A stretch of DNA of 64,000 bases from Verrucomicrobiaceae bacterium (GTDB lineage: Bacteria > Verrucomicrobiota > Verrucomicrobiia > Verrucomicrobiales > Verrucomicrobiaceae), in assembly GCA_027484445.1 (NCBI GenBank), contig JAIXSY010000055.1, forward strand, positions 186,001 to 250,000. The letters run 5' to 3'. A program made the translations under genes and the position numbers. The stretch's first letter is position 1, and each line of letters opens with the position of its first letter. Below, one piece after another: positions 8,444 through 18,021 of this stretch. Under the pieces are notes generated by a model. That model saw only the letters and a list, made by a program, of their open reading frames with translations. It was not told where the DNA came from and made no database searches.

Positions 8444-9604
8444 ATGCGTCTGCTGTTCATCTCCAATCTCTTTCCTGACACGACTCAGCCCTGGCGCGGC
8501 CTGGACAACGTGACCCTGCTGCACGCCATGCGCACCCTGAAGCCAGAGGCTGACATCCGGGTGCTTTGCCTGCGTCCAGGTCATGGCGGATGGCGGGGTG
8601 CCCCCTGCCTTTTCCAACCCAGATCTGGAGATGAGGTGTTTCAGCCGCAGTTTGCCTGGGCTCCTTATGTGCCGAAGTGGGGTGGAATCAATGACCGGCT
8701 GTTTGCCATTGCCGTTCGACGTGCACTCTCGGCGCTGCCAACCGACTGGAAGCCAGACGCACTGTTGGTTCCCTGGCTTTTCCCCGATGCCAGCGGCGTT
8801 CATCGACTGCCGGAGCTGGCCAATCTACCGCTCGTGGCCGTGGCCCAGGGTTCCGATGTGCATCGCTACCTCGACATGCCGCAGCGCCGCCGGGCGATTT
8901 TGCAGCTGGCCCAGCGTGCGCACATCATCACTCGCAGCGAGGACCTGCGCAGCCGTCTGCTCCGTGCAGGTGCTGCCGCTACGCAGGTGCAGACCGTTTA
9001 CAATGGGGTGGATCCAGACACCTTCCGCCCAGGTGACCGAAAGCAGGCCCGCGCTGACCTAAATCTGCCTATCGAGGGCAAGCTGATGGTCTTTGTGGGG
9101 AATTTTCTGCCAGTGAAGGGGCTGGATCTGCTGATCCGTTCCATGGCCCTGGCTGCAAAAAGTTTACCAGAAACACTGCGGCTGGTGCTGATCGGCAGTG
9201 GGCCGCTTCAGGCAGAACTCGCTGGCCTAGCCCAGCAGTGCGGCCTGAGCGCCGATTCCCTGATCTGGGCAGGGCGGAAGGGACCCTCTGAGGTGGCACA
9301 ATTCATGCGCGCTTCTGATGTCGTATGCCTGACAAGCCACAACGAAGGGGTGCCGAATGTGCTGCTGGAGGCCTTGGCCTCAGGACGTGCCTTCGTGACG
9401 ACCGACGTCGGAGGCATTGGCGAAGTCCTCCGGCAAGCTCCCAACGGCGGTCATCTGGTTTCGGGTCGAGAACCATCTGCCTACGCCGCCGCCCTGGTGC
9501 AGGCCCTGAATCATCCACCAGACGCGGAAGCCCTCCGCGAGCATATGAGTCGCTACGCCTGGCCCAAGTGTGCTCAACTTTACTGGCAGGCTTTCGGGGC
9601 CTGA
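8444..9604 (+). CDS. Glycosyltransferase, GT4 family (GT-B fold)
   Basis: The 386-residue cytoplasmic enzyme has the GT-B N-terminal start MRLLFISNLFPDTTQPWRG and a C-terminal nucleotide-sugar binding domain. It contains VYNGVDPDTFRPG, VFVGNFLPVKGLDLLI, VLIGSGPLQAEL and the EX7E motif EGVPNVLLEALASG, followed by TTDVGGIGEV. It probably adds a sugar to a lipid-linked exopolysaccharide or lipopolysaccharide intermediate. The neighbouring polyprenyl-phosphate sugar transferase supports a role in surface polysaccharide. Donor and acceptor cannot be read from the sequence. Confidence 0.9.
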   Translation: MRLLFISNLFPDTTQPWRGLDNVTLLHAMRTLKPEADIRVLCLRPGHGGWRGAPCLFQPRSGDEVFQPQFAWAPYVPKWGGINDRLFAIAVRRALSALPTDWKPDALLVPWLFPDASGVHRLPELANLPLVAVAQGSDVHRYLDMPQRRRAILQLAQRAHIITRSEDLRSRLLRAGAAATQVQTVYNGVDPDTFRPGDRKQARADLNLPIEGKLMVFVGNFLPVKGLDLLIRSMALAAKSLPETLRLVLIGSGPLQAELAGLAQQCGLSADSLIWAGRKGPSEVAQFMRASDVVCLTSHNEGVPNVLLEALASGRAFVTTDVGGIGEVLRQAPNGGHLVSGREPSAYAAALVQALNHPPDAEALREHMSRYAWPKCAQLYWQAFGA

Positions 9605-9711
9605 AGGACCGTTCGTTTATTCTCAAAAATGAAAATCCATGATTGAGAGCCACGTTTGGCTTGGCATAATTCGGCTTTAGTGCCGAGACAGCTACTTTCT
9701 CCCGACCTGCC

Positions 9712-11163
9712 GTGAACTCGCTCTCCAACTCTCATTGGTTTAGTATTGCCCGCCGCGCTGGCAGGGATGCGATGATTTTCATCGCCTCCTTTGCCATTGC
9801 GAATTACATCCGCTTCGAAGGTTTCTGGAAAGTGGAGGAATTTCTAGCTCCTTCCATCGCAGGCATGTTTGGCCTTCTCATCACGGCCTATATCCTGGGG
9901 CTCTATTCGCTGGAGGCACGTGGACGCTCTCGTTTCTTTGCCCATGCCTTTCTGCTTTTGGGTGCCTTTGCTGTGGCGTTCCTGCTTGTCACCTTGGTGG
10001 GCTATGTCGATTTCGGCTCACGCATTGGTCGCGGCTTCATGGCCATCGGCACTCTGCTCTGCCTGCCCAGCCTGCTGCTGCATCACCTGTTGATGTTTCA
10101 CAAACAACGCTTTGCACCAGTGCGCGTGGCCTTTGTGGCCGAATCACCCGAGGAGCTGATCGAATACCAGCGCTTTCGAGATTTAGCCCCGCGAGGCATT
10201 GAAGTCGTGGGTCGCATTGACGTCCGCGGAGCAACGCCGAGCAGCGAATTGCTTGGCCGACTGAAGCACGCAACGAAATTGATCACCCGCCACCGGCTGG
10301 ACAGGATCGTCTTCTGCGAATCACGCATGGATGACGAGACGGCTCGCCCCTGGCTGCGGCAGCTGCGCTACTCTGGCACAGCCTGCATGCCACTCATCAG
10401 TCTCTGTGAGGAATGCCTACAGTATGTGCCGCTGCATCTCGTGTCGAACGAATGGCTGCTGCACTCCGAGAGCTCCCCCCGTGAGCTTTATTTCCGCAAG
10501 CTGAAGCGCACCTTCGACATCCTGACCTCCCTGGTCCTGCTGATCTTGCTGTCACCTTTCCTGCTGTTCGGCATTCTGCTGGTGAAGTTTTTCTCACCCG
10601 AAGGTTCGGTTTTCTTTCGGCAGGAGCGTGTGGGGCGTTTTGGCAAAAAGTTCCAGATTCTGAAGCTACGCAGCATGAGAACCGATGCGGAAAAAAATGG
10701 TCCTCAGTGGTCCAGCGGGGTGAAAGACAATCGCGTGTTTCCCGGCGGTGCTCTGCTCAGGCGCTACCGCATTGATGAAATCCCCCAGCTCATCAACATT
10801 CTGCGCGGTGAGATGTCCTTCGTGGGACCCCGCCCTGAACAGCCCGCCTTTGTCGAAGCTTTGGCCGAAGCCCTTCCCTATTATCAAGAAAGGCACATGA
10901 TTCATCCTGGTCTCACAGGCTGGGCTCAGGTTTGCTATCCTTATGGAGCCTCGACGGAAGACGCTCGCTGCAAGCTGGAGTATGACCTTTACTACATGAA
11001 GCACGCGGGTGTGATTTTTGACCTGCTGATCCTCTTGGATACCGTGCGTGTGGTGTTGGTCGGTGGATTGAAGAAAGAAAAAGCCCGTCCTCGCTACACA
11101 CCGCTGCTGGTGCCTAACCCGACGCCAGCAGATGAAGATGCCTCCTGCAAGGCAACCGCCTGA
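9712..11163 (+). CDS. Polyprenyl-phosphate sugar-1-phosphate transferase (exopolysaccharide priming enzyme)
   Basis: The 483-residue membrane protein is of the WbaP/CpsE type. About four N-terminal transmembrane helices (to about residue 130) are followed by a cytosolic region with a CoA-binding-like fold, then a further helix (ILTSLVLLILLSPFLLFGILLV). The catalytic bacterial sugar transferase domain follows: GSVFFRQERVGRFGKKFQILKLRSMR, RRYRIDEIPQLINILRGEMSFVGPRPE, LTGWAQVCYPYGAS. It transfers a sugar phosphate to undecaprenyl phosphate at the inner membrane, starting repeat-unit synthesis. The predicted start is GTG; it lies 107 bp after the glycosyltransferase. No Wzx/Wzy/Wza genes are visible nearby. 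Confidence 0.9.
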   Translation: MNSLSNSHWFSIARRAGRDAMIFIASFAIANYIRFEGFWKVEEFLAPSIAGMFGLLITAYILGLYSLEARGRSRFFAHAFLLLGAFAVAFLLVTLVGYVDFGSRIGRGFMAIGTLLCLPSLLLHHLLMFHKQRFAPVRVAFVAESPEELIEYQRFRDLAPRGIEVVGRIDVRGATPSSELLGRLKHATKLITRHRLDRIVFCESRMDDETARPWLRQLRYSGTACMPLISLCEECLQYVPLHLVSNEWLLHSESSPRELYFRKLKRTFDILTSLVLLILLSPFLLFGILLVKFFSPEGSVFFRQERVGRFGKKFQILKLRSMRTDAEKNGPQWSSGVKDNRVFPGGALLRRYRIDEIPQLINILRGEMSFVGPRPEQPAFVEALAEALPYYQERHMIHPGLTGWAQVCYPYGASTEDARCKLEYDLYYMKHAGVIFDLLILLDTVRVVLVGGLKKEKARPRYTPLLVPNPTPADEDASCKATA

Positions 11164-11180
11164 CCAACAGCATGATCATC

Positions 11181-11210
11181 AAAAAAAGCCGGAGCAGCGA
11201 TGCCCCGGCT
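11181..11210 (-). terminator. Terminator between convergent genes
   Basis: AGCCGGAGCA (11187-11196) pairs with TGCCCCGGCT (11201-11210) with one mismatch and a GCGA tetraloop. On the minus strand it is followed by a run of seven T, so it serves the PQQ-propeller gene. Confidence 0.7.
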
Positions 11211-11239
11211 ACGGTTTGTTCAGCAATCTTTGGGCAACT

Positions 11240-12463
11240 TCAGGACTTCGTGACATCGAAGCAGAAGAGAAGCTCCTGATCCCGCAGGAAGAGCTTGCCA
11301 CCGCTGACGACTGGATGAGTCCAAATCATGCCCTTGGGGTTCCGCTGCGTGGTCTGGGGACTCAGCGTGAAGCGCCCGTGCTCCTTCCAGCCTTCGGGAT
11401 TCGCCTCGATCAGCACAGCCGTGCCGGTGCGCTCTTCCAGCAGATAGAGCATGCCGTCAGCGCAATGGATGGCCCCTTTGCCCAGGCTCTTTTTGTCCAT
11501 CCACTTCACTTGGCCGGTTTTGAAATCCATGCAGGTCCAGCCACCTTTGTCATTGTAGCCATACAGGTGATTTTTCACCAAGACGACGCCACCGTGGTGA
11601 TTCACCATGTCGGTCGATTCGTAGAGCGTCTCCACAGCATTGTCAGCCCCGATGCGCACGGACTTGCAGCCCACGCCATAACCGGCAGCGACAAACACCT
11701 GACCATCCTGGAAGATCGGGGTAGGAATGACGGCTGTTTTGCCAGGAAAATCAGTCTTCCACAGCAGGCTGCCATCTTGGGCATTGAGTCCAGCAATGCT
11801 CTGCATGGTGAGCTGGATGAGCTGCCGACTGTTGTTGTGATTCACCGCGATGAGGCTGGAGTACTGCGCGGGATCAGTCCATTCCGCCGACTGCCACACG
11901 AGCTTGCCGGTGGCTTGATCAAAAGCAGCCACCGTGCCCTGAGGGCCGCCTGGAGTCACCATCACACGCCCAGCTTCCACCAAGGGGCTCTCGCAGTAAC
12001 CCCAACCGGGCACTTTGCCGCCTAGTTCCGTCAAGGAAGCGCTCCAGAGCTGCTGACCTGTTGCCGCATTCAGGCAGACGAGAGTCCCCTTCCCGCTCAG
12101 GGCATAAACCTTGTCTCCATCCACCGTGGGCGTGCCGCGGGGACCATCGCCCCAGCCATTGGTGAATAGCGCGCCAGCTTCAGCGGACCACTTTTCCTTC
12201 CCTGTGGCGATGTCCACAGCGATGACATACTCCACAGCATCGCGGGCACCCATGGTGTAAAGCACCCCTCCAACGACGGCATAGCCGGAGTAGCCCAGGC
12301 CTGCATTTTCGTTCATCCACAGCAGCTTAGGCCCCGACTCTGGCCAGGTTTTCAAGAGTCCTGTTTCCGCCGAGACATCGGTGCGATTCGCGCCTCGGAA
12401 GGTAGGCCAATCGGCAGCCTGAATCGACGCAGCGAACAAGAGAGTGGTGAGGGCAATTTTCAT
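11240..12463 (-). CDS. Secreted PQQ-type beta-propeller protein
   Basis: The 407-residue product has a signal peptide (MKIALTTLLFAASIQAAD) then DWPTFRGANRTDVS, the standard opening of the planctomycete/verrucomicrobial outer-membrane-protein-assembly-like PQQ propellers. Blades show the recurring pattern (AVDIATGKEKWS, CLNAATGQQLWS, AFDQATGKLVWQ, GLNAQDGSLLWK, CMDFKTGQVKWM). The family often accompanies secreted glycan-processing genes; whether it binds PQQ is not shown. The frame runs 22 codons further upstream, but the signal peptide sets this start. It is divergent from the DUF1592 gene with about 155 bp between starts, suggesting a shared control region. Confidence 0.82.
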   Translation of the reverse strand: MKIALTTLLFAASIQAADWPTFRGANRTDVSAETGLLKTWPESGPKLLWMNENAGLGYSGYAVVGGVLYTMGARDAVEYVIAVDIATGKEKWSAEAGALFTNGWGDGPRGTPTVDGDKVYALSGKGTLVCLNAATGQQLWSASLTELGGKVPGWGYCESPLVEAGRVMVTPGGPQGTVAAFDQATGKLVWQSAEWTDPAQYSSLIAVNHNNSRQLIQLTMQSIAGLNAQDGSLLWKTDFPGKTAVIPTPIFQDGQVFVAAGYGVGCKSVRIGADNAVETLYESTDMVNHHGGVVLVKNHLYGYNDKGGWTCMDFKTGQVKWMDKKSLGKGAIHCADGMLYLLEERTGTAVLIEANPEGWKEHGRFTLSPQTTQRNPKGMIWTHPVVSGGKLFLRDQELLFCFDVTKS

Positions 12464-12618
12464 AGAAAGTGGAAACTCCGTGGCATTGAGACGCCCTTCG
12501 GCCACGAAAGCCAGCAAAAACCAGCCCAAGTGGGCAACTAACGCTCGAAATGCCCCAAGGAAAACCGCTTGTCTGACGACATTTTTCGAGGCTTGGCAGC
12601 GTATTCCTTGTCCCCCCG

Positions 12619-15345
12619 ATGACCGTTCGCCTTCACCTTTCCTCCATGCTGTTCTGCGCCCTTTCGTCGGCGCTGGCTCAGGACCTCTCGACTCGTGGCA
12701 AAGAAGAATTCGAGAAGAAGATCAAACCTATGCTGGAACAGTACTGCTACGACTGTCATTCCGATGGCGTGGACAAAGGCAACTTTCTCCTGGACGAGCA
12801 CGCTGACTACGCAGCCATGCGGTCGGACTTTGTCATGTGGGACCACGTGCGCCAGCAGCTGATCACGCACGTCATGCCGCCCGAAAAAAAGGACAAGCCC
12901 AGCCTGCAGCAGCGTGATGAAATCGTGGCCTGGATCGACGATGCTGTGTTTTGGTTTGATCCCTCCAAACCCGAGCCCGGCCATGTCACCGCGCGTCGCC
13001 TGAACCGCACGGAATACAACAACACCGTGCGTGACCTGCTGTTTGTGGACACACGACCCGCCAAGGAATTCCCCCCAGATGACACTGGCTACGGCTATGA
13101 CAACATCGGCGATGTTCTCAGCGTCTCCCCCATGCTGATGGAGAAGTACCTGCGCGCCTCCCGCGATGTCGCTGAGGACGCTTTTGACATCTCCATCCCT
13201 GATCACGTGGATGTGGAACTCGGCGCGAGGCAACTGTGGAACAGCAAAGGCAAAACCTCCGAAGACAATGGCATTCGCTGGTTCCACTCCGAAGCGGAAG
13301 CGACTGGGAAAGTCACGGTGCCTGTGGGCGGCAGCTACCTCGTGACCCTGCACGTCGCCGCGACCGAATCCGGCAATGAAGCAGCCAAAATCGGGCTGCG
13401 TGTGAATGGCAAAGACATCTCAACCTACGACGTGCGCACCCCGTGGAAAGAGATGCAAGGCCCCTGGCAAAAGATCACGAAGACCCTTCAGCTAAACGGT
13501 GGTGAATCCAAGATCAGCGTCGCCTTTCTGAACGATCATTCCGATCCCTCTCATCCCGACGCTGGGAAAAGAGATCGCAACGTCGCCTTGGACAAAATCA
13601 CAGTCCAAGGCCCCTTTGGCCTGCTGCCCCCACGCGGCAGTCGCTTCCTGCGCTGGCTTTTGAATGACAAGCCAGTGGCGCTGCCAGCCGTGCTCTTCAC
13701 TGGCGAAGATTTATCCAAAGGCGAAGGTGACTCCGCACCGGACTTGGGGGGCATCGTCCTCGCCAGCGGTGGCTACGTGAAGCGCGCCGTCGAGCTGGCT
13801 GAAGCCGGGCGCTACAAGTTCACCCTGAAAGCCGGTGCCCAGCAGGCAGGGGACGAACCCGCCAAAGCCGAGCTACGCATCGCGGGCAAGACCGTGGGTG
13901 CTTTTGCCGTGACGGCGAAAAATCAGGCTGCCCAGTGGTTTCACGTCGAGGCCGATCTTCCTGCGGGCTCCCATGAACTCCAAGTTTGGTTCATGAACGA
14001 TTTCTGGGACGCAGCCACCAAGCAGGACCGCAACCTCTGGGTTCATCAGGTTAAGATCGAAGGCCCACTTGCCAAGCCCGCTGGCGTGCAAGCCACCGAC
14101 TTGCCAACGCTGGTGGAGAAAATGGGCACCCGGCTGTTCCGTCGGCCCATGCATCCCGATGAAACCGAGAAGTGGAAAGCACTCGCCAACGCTGCTGTCA
14201 AAGAAGGGGAATCGCCTCTCGGTGCGCTGCGTTTTGTGCTGGAAGGGATGCTCGTCTCGCCCTCATTTCTGTTCCGAGTCTCGGCCCAGCCCACAGGACC
14301 GGTCAAGAATGGCATCGCTGACATCGACGAATACAGCCTCGCCAATCGCTTGGCCTACTTCCTATGGTCTTCCCCACCCGATGAGCGACTGCTGCAACTG
14401 GCTGCCAAAAACGAACTGCGGAAAAACCTATCGGCAGAGCTCAAGCGCATGCTGTCTGACTGGCGCAGCTATGCCATTACGGAAAACTTTGCCGGTCAAT
14501 GGCTGCAACTGCGTGACATGGAGATCGTCTCTCCAGACACCAGACGCTTCCCCGAATGGAACGGGCGCATTGCCCAGGCCATGAAGCGAGAAAGCCAAAC
14601 CTTCTTTCAATACATCCTGCAGGAGAACCGCAGCGTCCTAGAGTTCCTGAACGCCGATTACAGCTTCATGGACAAGCGCTTGGCAAAATACTACAACATC
14701 GAAGGACCTCGTGGAGACAAGTTTGAAAAAGTCTCCCTGCAAGGCACACCGCGCGGTGGCATCTTGACCCATGGCAGCATCCTGACACTGACCTCTGAGC
14801 AAACTCGGACATCGCCCGTCAAACGCGGCAAGTATCTTCTGGAAAACATCCTGGGCACCCCACCGCCCCCAGCCCCTGGTGGCGTCCCCCCCCTTGATGA
14901 GAAAAAGGCGCGCTCCTCCAATCTGACGCTGCGTGAGCAACTGGCAGAGCATCGTGCCAATGCCTCCTGCGCGGGCTGTCATGCCTTCCTCGATCCCATC
15001 GGCTTCGCGTTCGAAAACTACGATGCCATTGGCCGCTATCGGACCGAAGAGAAGAAAAAGCCCATCGACGCCTCTGGCCAACTCGTGCGTGGTCAGCAGT
15101 TCAAGGATCTCGCTGAGCTACGCGGGATTTTGGCCAAGGATCTGTGCGATGACTTCACGCGGAATTTAGCTGAAAACCTCCTTACTTTTGCGCTCGGGCG
15201 CGGCCTCGGCTACAGCGACAAACCCGCCGTGCATGAAGTCGTCGAGCGCACGAAGGCTGCTGGCTACAAGTTCCAAGACATGTTCCTAGCCGTCGTGGAA
15301 AGCGTGCCCTTCCAAAAAATGCGCGTCGAACAAGGGGCGGAGTGA
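12619..15345 (+). CDS. DUF1592 domain protein with planctomycete-type cytochrome c and carbohydrate-binding-like domains
   Basis: The 908-residue secreted protein opens with a signal peptide and a PSCyt1-like heme motif CYDCH (C43, C46, H47). In order come DUF1587 (ARRLNRTEYNNTVRDLL), two beta-sandwich segments that look like carbohydrate-binding modules (each ending with a WFMNDFWDA or VAFLNDHSDPSHPD-like loop, about residues 215-340 and 375-480), DUF1595/1592 (LFRRPMHPDE, NRLAYFLWSSPPDERLL), DUF1588 (PRGGILTHGSILTLTS) with a second CxxCH (CAGCHAF, near 783), and DUF1585 (DDFTRNLAENLLTFALGRGL). The family is common in Planctomycetota and Verrucomicrobiota but is biochemically unproven. The usual DUF1552 partner gene does not follow. 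Confidence 0.87.
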   Translation: MTVRLHLSSMLFCALSSALAQDLSTRGKEEFEKKIKPMLEQYCYDCHSDGVDKGNFLLDEHADYAAMRSDFVMWDHVRQQLITHVMPPEKKDKPSLQQRDEIVAWIDDAVFWFDPSKPEPGHVTARRLNRTEYNNTVRDLLFVDTRPAKEFPPDDTGYGYDNIGDVLSVSPMLMEKYLRASRDVAEDAFDISIPDHVDVELGARQLWNSKGKTSEDNGIRWFHSEAEATGKVTVPVGGSYLVTLHVAATESGNEAAKIGLRVNGKDISTYDVRTPWKEMQGPWQKITKTLQLNGGESKISVAFLNDHSDPSHPDAGKRDRNVALDKITVQGPFGLLPPRGSRFLRWLLNDKPVALPAVLFTGEDLSKGEGDSAPDLGGIVLASGGYVKRAVELAEAGRYKFTLKAGAQQAGDEPAKAELRIAGKTVGAFAVTAKNQAAQWFHVEADLPAGSHELQVWFMNDFWDAATKQDRNLWVHQVKIEGPLAKPAGVQATDLPTLVEKMGTRLFRRPMHPDETEKWKALANAAVKEGESPLGALRFVLEGMLVSPSFLFRVSAQPTGPVKNGIADIDEYSLANRLAYFLWSSPPDERLLQLAAKNELRKNLSAELKRMLSDWRSYAITENFAGQWLQLRDMEIVSPDTRRFPEWNGRIAQAMKRESQTFFQYILQENRSVLEFLNADYSFMDKRLAKYYNIEGPRGDKFEKVSLQGTPRGGILTHGSILTLTSEQTRTSPVKRGKYLLENILGTPPPPAPGGVPPLDEKKARSSNLTLREQLAEHRANASCAGCHAFLDPIGFAFENYDAIGRYRTEEKKKPIDASGQLVRGQQFKDLAELRGILAKDLCDDFTRNLAENLLTFALGRGLGYSDKPAVHEVVERTKAAGYKFQDMFLAVVESVPFQKMRVEQGAE

Positions 15346-15366
15346 CCTAAACCCATCCTCAGCCTC

Positions 15367-15711
15367 ATGAATTCACCGCTAGCCTGTCTCGCAGAGGCAC
15401 GCATTCAGGAATCCCTAGAGCAAGAAGTGGCTGTGCGCCTGCCTGGGCATGGACAGCCCTTGGATCTGGATGGCTATTTCGCGGCCCCTTCGGCTCTCAG
15501 GTCAGGTTTTGGTCTGCTGAAAAGCGCTGGCATCTTGCCTCCCGAAGTCGAAGCCATGAAGCAAGCCGCCCAGCTACGAGAACGCTTGGCTGAGCTTCCA
15601 GAAGGCCGCACGCGTGAGGCGGTGAAGGCAGAACTGCAAAAGCTAGAAGTCGAGCTCAGCTTAGCTCTGGAACGCATGAAACGGCAGTTGAAGGCTGATG
15701 CTGTGTCCTGA
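15367..15711 (+). CDS. DUF1992 (DnaJC28-like conserved domain) protein
   Basis: The 114-residue cytoplasmic protein matches the DUF1992 pattern. LAEARIQESLEQ comes first, then LPGHGQPLDLDGYFA and SGFGLLKSAGILPPEVEAMKQ, and a charged helical tail (about 60-110) likely to form a coiled coil. The family is the conserved domain of DnaJ homologue subfamily C member 28; no J domain is present here. It begins 22 bp after the DUF1592 gene on the same strand, so they may be cotranscribed, though a functional link is doubtful. Function unknown. Confidence 0.75.
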   Translation: MNSPLACLAEARIQESLEQEVAVRLPGHGQPLDLDGYFAAPSALRSGFGLLKSAGILPPEVEAMKQAAQLRERLAELPEGRTREAVKAELQKLEVELSLALERMKRQLKADAVS

Positions 15712-15730
15712 GGGAAAGCCGAAAGAAGGC

Positions 15731-16708
15731 TCAAAGCACAAGGTCACCTTCTGCCAGCATAGGAAAGAGCGGAACCTCGCGCAACGCACGTGGAAGGAGG
15801 TAGTAGTGACAGACCTCTTCGTGATGCGTCAGCAGCGACTGTGTTTCAGTCCAAGTCGGGTCTGTGGGAAACGATACCGAAGATAACCAATGATGCGGCC
15901 TGCCGAGCACATCAGGATGAAGAGCCAAGTGCCCTGCCAAGGCTTGCAGCTCCGTCCGATCTGACCGCGCCGTCCAACTTTCCATAATCTCCCAGGCGGG
16001 AAACAACCGCATCACGGTCCGCGAACGCAGAATCAGGTAACTGTGCAGCACACCCTGCGAATCCACACTGCCAAGAAAAGCAAAATGATGCACCGGAGAA
16101 GCGAGCTGCCAGGCTAAGTTTGAAAGAGAGACCGCCTTGGCAAAATGGCACTCCACCGTCTCAACCGTCGCCAATGCTCTGACTTTCCGCAGATCCGTCA
16201 CGCACTGCCGATGCGACTCCAGAGACGGCCAGCGCCCGTAGGCAGAGACTCTCGCTAAACGTCCGGTCGGATAGAGGCGCCGGATGGTGTGCCGCTCCTC
16301 CCGTGCCCCCATTTTGCGGATCACGGACTGAAGTCTCCGCAGTGGTGTGGTGTAAACGAAGGGAATCCGCTGTGCCAGCTGCCGCATGCTCAGCAGGATG
16401 CGTGCGACGGATTGCTCATACCCTGGCAGCACCCGAAAGGTCGTGCCTAGCAAAGCAGGCACACCATCACCACCGACCCGGTAAGCCTGAGGAATGCCCC
16501 CCACAAAACCGACCATTCGCTGAGCCTCACGCACGACAAAACCTCGGTTAGACAGCAGATCCTTGTGCGGATTTGCATCCCACCAATGCGCCAAGCGCAG
16601 CCTCCAATCGGAAGGCTGCCCCAAAGGCCCTGTCGCGTGCAAAAAAGCAACCAACTCCTCGCGTGACTCCGAGGTGTCGATGAATTCTTCTACAGTGGCC
16701 TGAGGCAT
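15731..16708 (-). CDS. GNAT-like acyltransferase-fold protein of unknown function
   Basis: The 325-residue product shows a GNAT-like half at about residues 35-150: a substrate-side segment (WWDANPHKDLLSNRGFVVREAQRMVGFVGG) followed by LLGTTFRVLPGYEQSVARILLSMRQLAQRIPFVYTTP, in the place of the acetyl-CoA-binding strand-helix. The second half (FAKAVSLSNLAWQLAS, HSYLILRSRTVMRLFPAWEI) may be a second, degenerate GNAT repeat. Tandem GNAT folds occur in peptidoglycan- or polysaccharide-modifying proteins, but no specific assignment is made. It converges on the DUF1992 gene, leaving only 19 bp. Confidence 0.55.
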   Translation of the reverse strand: MPQATVEEFIDTSESREELVAFLHATGPLGQPSDWRLRLAHWWDANPHKDLLSNRGFVVREAQRMVGFVGGIPQAYRVGGDGVPALLGTTFRVLPGYEQSVARILLSMRQLAQRIPFVYTTPLRRLQSVIRKMGAREERHTIRRLYPTGRLARVSAYGRWPSLESHRQCVTDLRKVRALATVETVECHFAKAVSLSNLAWQLASPVHHFAFLGSVDSQGVLHSYLILRSRTVMRLFPAWEIMESWTARSDRTELQALAGHLALHPDVLGRPHHWLSSVSFPTDPTWTETQSLLTHHEEVCHYYLLPRALREVPLFPMLAEGDLVL

Positions 16709-16758
16709 GGATCACGCGAAGCTAATCCCAAGCCCACGCACAAGCAAAAGAAGTGATG

Positions 16759-17967
16759 CTAGAGACTTCGCACAAAGACATTCGCATAGCTCACTGCCTG
16801 CGTGAGATCCGCCAGTCCGATGCGCCCACGCGCTGAGGCATCGAACTCCACACGAAATGTCTGCGGATTCTGGTCCTGCTTTTCTGTAATGACAATCTCC
16901 GCTTCGCGACCTCGCAGAGCGGCTTTGACACGATACCATGCGCCTGGCCTGACCTGATCTGGACCCAGACTCACGGAAGCAAGTCCCCCGGCCCCAAACA
17001 TCACCAGCGGATGGCTATGCCCGCGCACGCAGAGCCCGGCAGCGGGTTTGCCCAAATCCACCCCCTTGGGCAGAAACACATCGCAGATCACTTCCACATC
17101 ACCGAAATCTTCATCCGACCACAAGGCCGATCCGGTCTGGCCAGCATTCAACTGAATTTGCCAATCGTTGACCAGCCAGCGATCTTTTGTCGTCACAGGA
17201 ACCCGCCAGTTTCGAAAATCCACACCCGTGTAGAGCGGCCGCCAGCCTTGATCCTCGGGAGCGACCTGCTCTTTCGCCACCTGCTGCGAGGGAAGCTCCT
17301 TGATGCGCACATTGCGGAATTCCACAGGTGCACCTTCAGATTCCAGCGCAAGGTAGCCTTTCCGATAATTGCACTCATCGCCACCGCTCACGATTTTGCC
17401 ATTCACAGCCAGAGTGATACGGCCAGCGTTGGCCTCGATCCGATAATGGTTCCACTGCGGACTGGGCAGGCTGCGCTCCTCACTGGGGAAACTGCGCATG
17501 CCGCTATGCTCTCCATGAGGCTTCATGGTGGCTCCATGAATTGGGAAAACATCGCCATGCGTCGTGAACCAGCGGGGCTTGGAGGGATCTGCATGCTTCA
17601 TGTAACCATGATCGAGGACTTGAACTTCGATCCCTCTCAGAAAAGGCACCCCTGGCGAGCTGATCGGTGTGCCCCAGACGAAAATCCCTGAATTTCCAGC
17701 CTCCGTAAGATGTCGCCACTCGGCTTCGAGAATGAAATTTTCATACTGGCGCTCGGTTCTCAACGCTCCAGTGGGAAACCCCGTGCAGGAGACGACACCG
17801 TCCTTGATGCTCCAGGTCTCTGGCGCGCAGTTAGCGTTGACCCAACCATCCAAGCTGTTGGACTGAAACAGAGGCACAAAGCCCTCCTCTGCCTGAGAAC
17901 AAGACAGCGAAATCAGCAAAGAGCCAGCAAGCCCGGCGAGGAAAGTAAAACGAACCGTTGTGTTCAT
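16759..17967 (-). CDS. Secreted double-domain 3-keto-disaccharide hydrolase (DUF1080) protein
   Basis: The 402-residue product has an N-terminal signal with a possible lipobox (LLISLSCSQA), so it may be a lipoprotein. It has two DUF1080 sandwiches: the first at about 30-215 (FVPLFQSNSLDGWVN, WSIKDGVVSCTG, GNSGIFVWG, GIEVQVLDHG, YRKGYLALESEGAPVEFRNVRIKEL), the second at about 235-400 (WRPLYTGVDFRNWRV, WQIQLNAGQTGSALWS, RGRIGLADLTQAVSYANVFVRSL). The second copy lacks the clear GIEVQ-type strand and is more degenerate. The start at MNTTVRF is preferred over a Met eight codons earlier. It reads in the same direction as nspC upstream of it. Confidence 0.82.
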   Translation of the reverse strand: MNTTVRFTFLAGLAGSLLISLSCSQAEEGFVPLFQSNSLDGWVNANCAPETWSIKDGVVSCTGFPTGALRTERQYENFILEAEWRHLTEAGNSGIFVWGTPISSPGVPFLRGIEVQVLDHGYMKHADPSKPRWFTTHGDVFPIHGATMKPHGEHSGMRSFPSEERSLPSPQWNHYRIEANAGRITLAVNGKIVSGGDECNYRKGYLALESEGAPVEFRNVRIKELPSQQVAKEQVAPEDQGWRPLYTGVDFRNWRVPVTTKDRWLVNDWQIQLNAGQTGSALWSDEDFGDVEVICDVFLPKGVDLGKPAAGLCVRGHSHPLVMFGAGGLASVSLGPDQVRPGAWYRVKAALRGREAEIVITEKQDQNPQTFRVEFDASARGRIGLADLTQAVSYANVFVRSL

Positions 17968-18021
17968 AAGAAGTGAAGACAAACGAAGCATAAATCTCCC
18001 GACGTGCAGGTGCCCTGAAGA

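Noticed and set aside
11132..12025. 297-codon frame opposite the PQQ propeller
   Set aside because: Antisense shadow; also overlaps the terminator between the two convergent genes.
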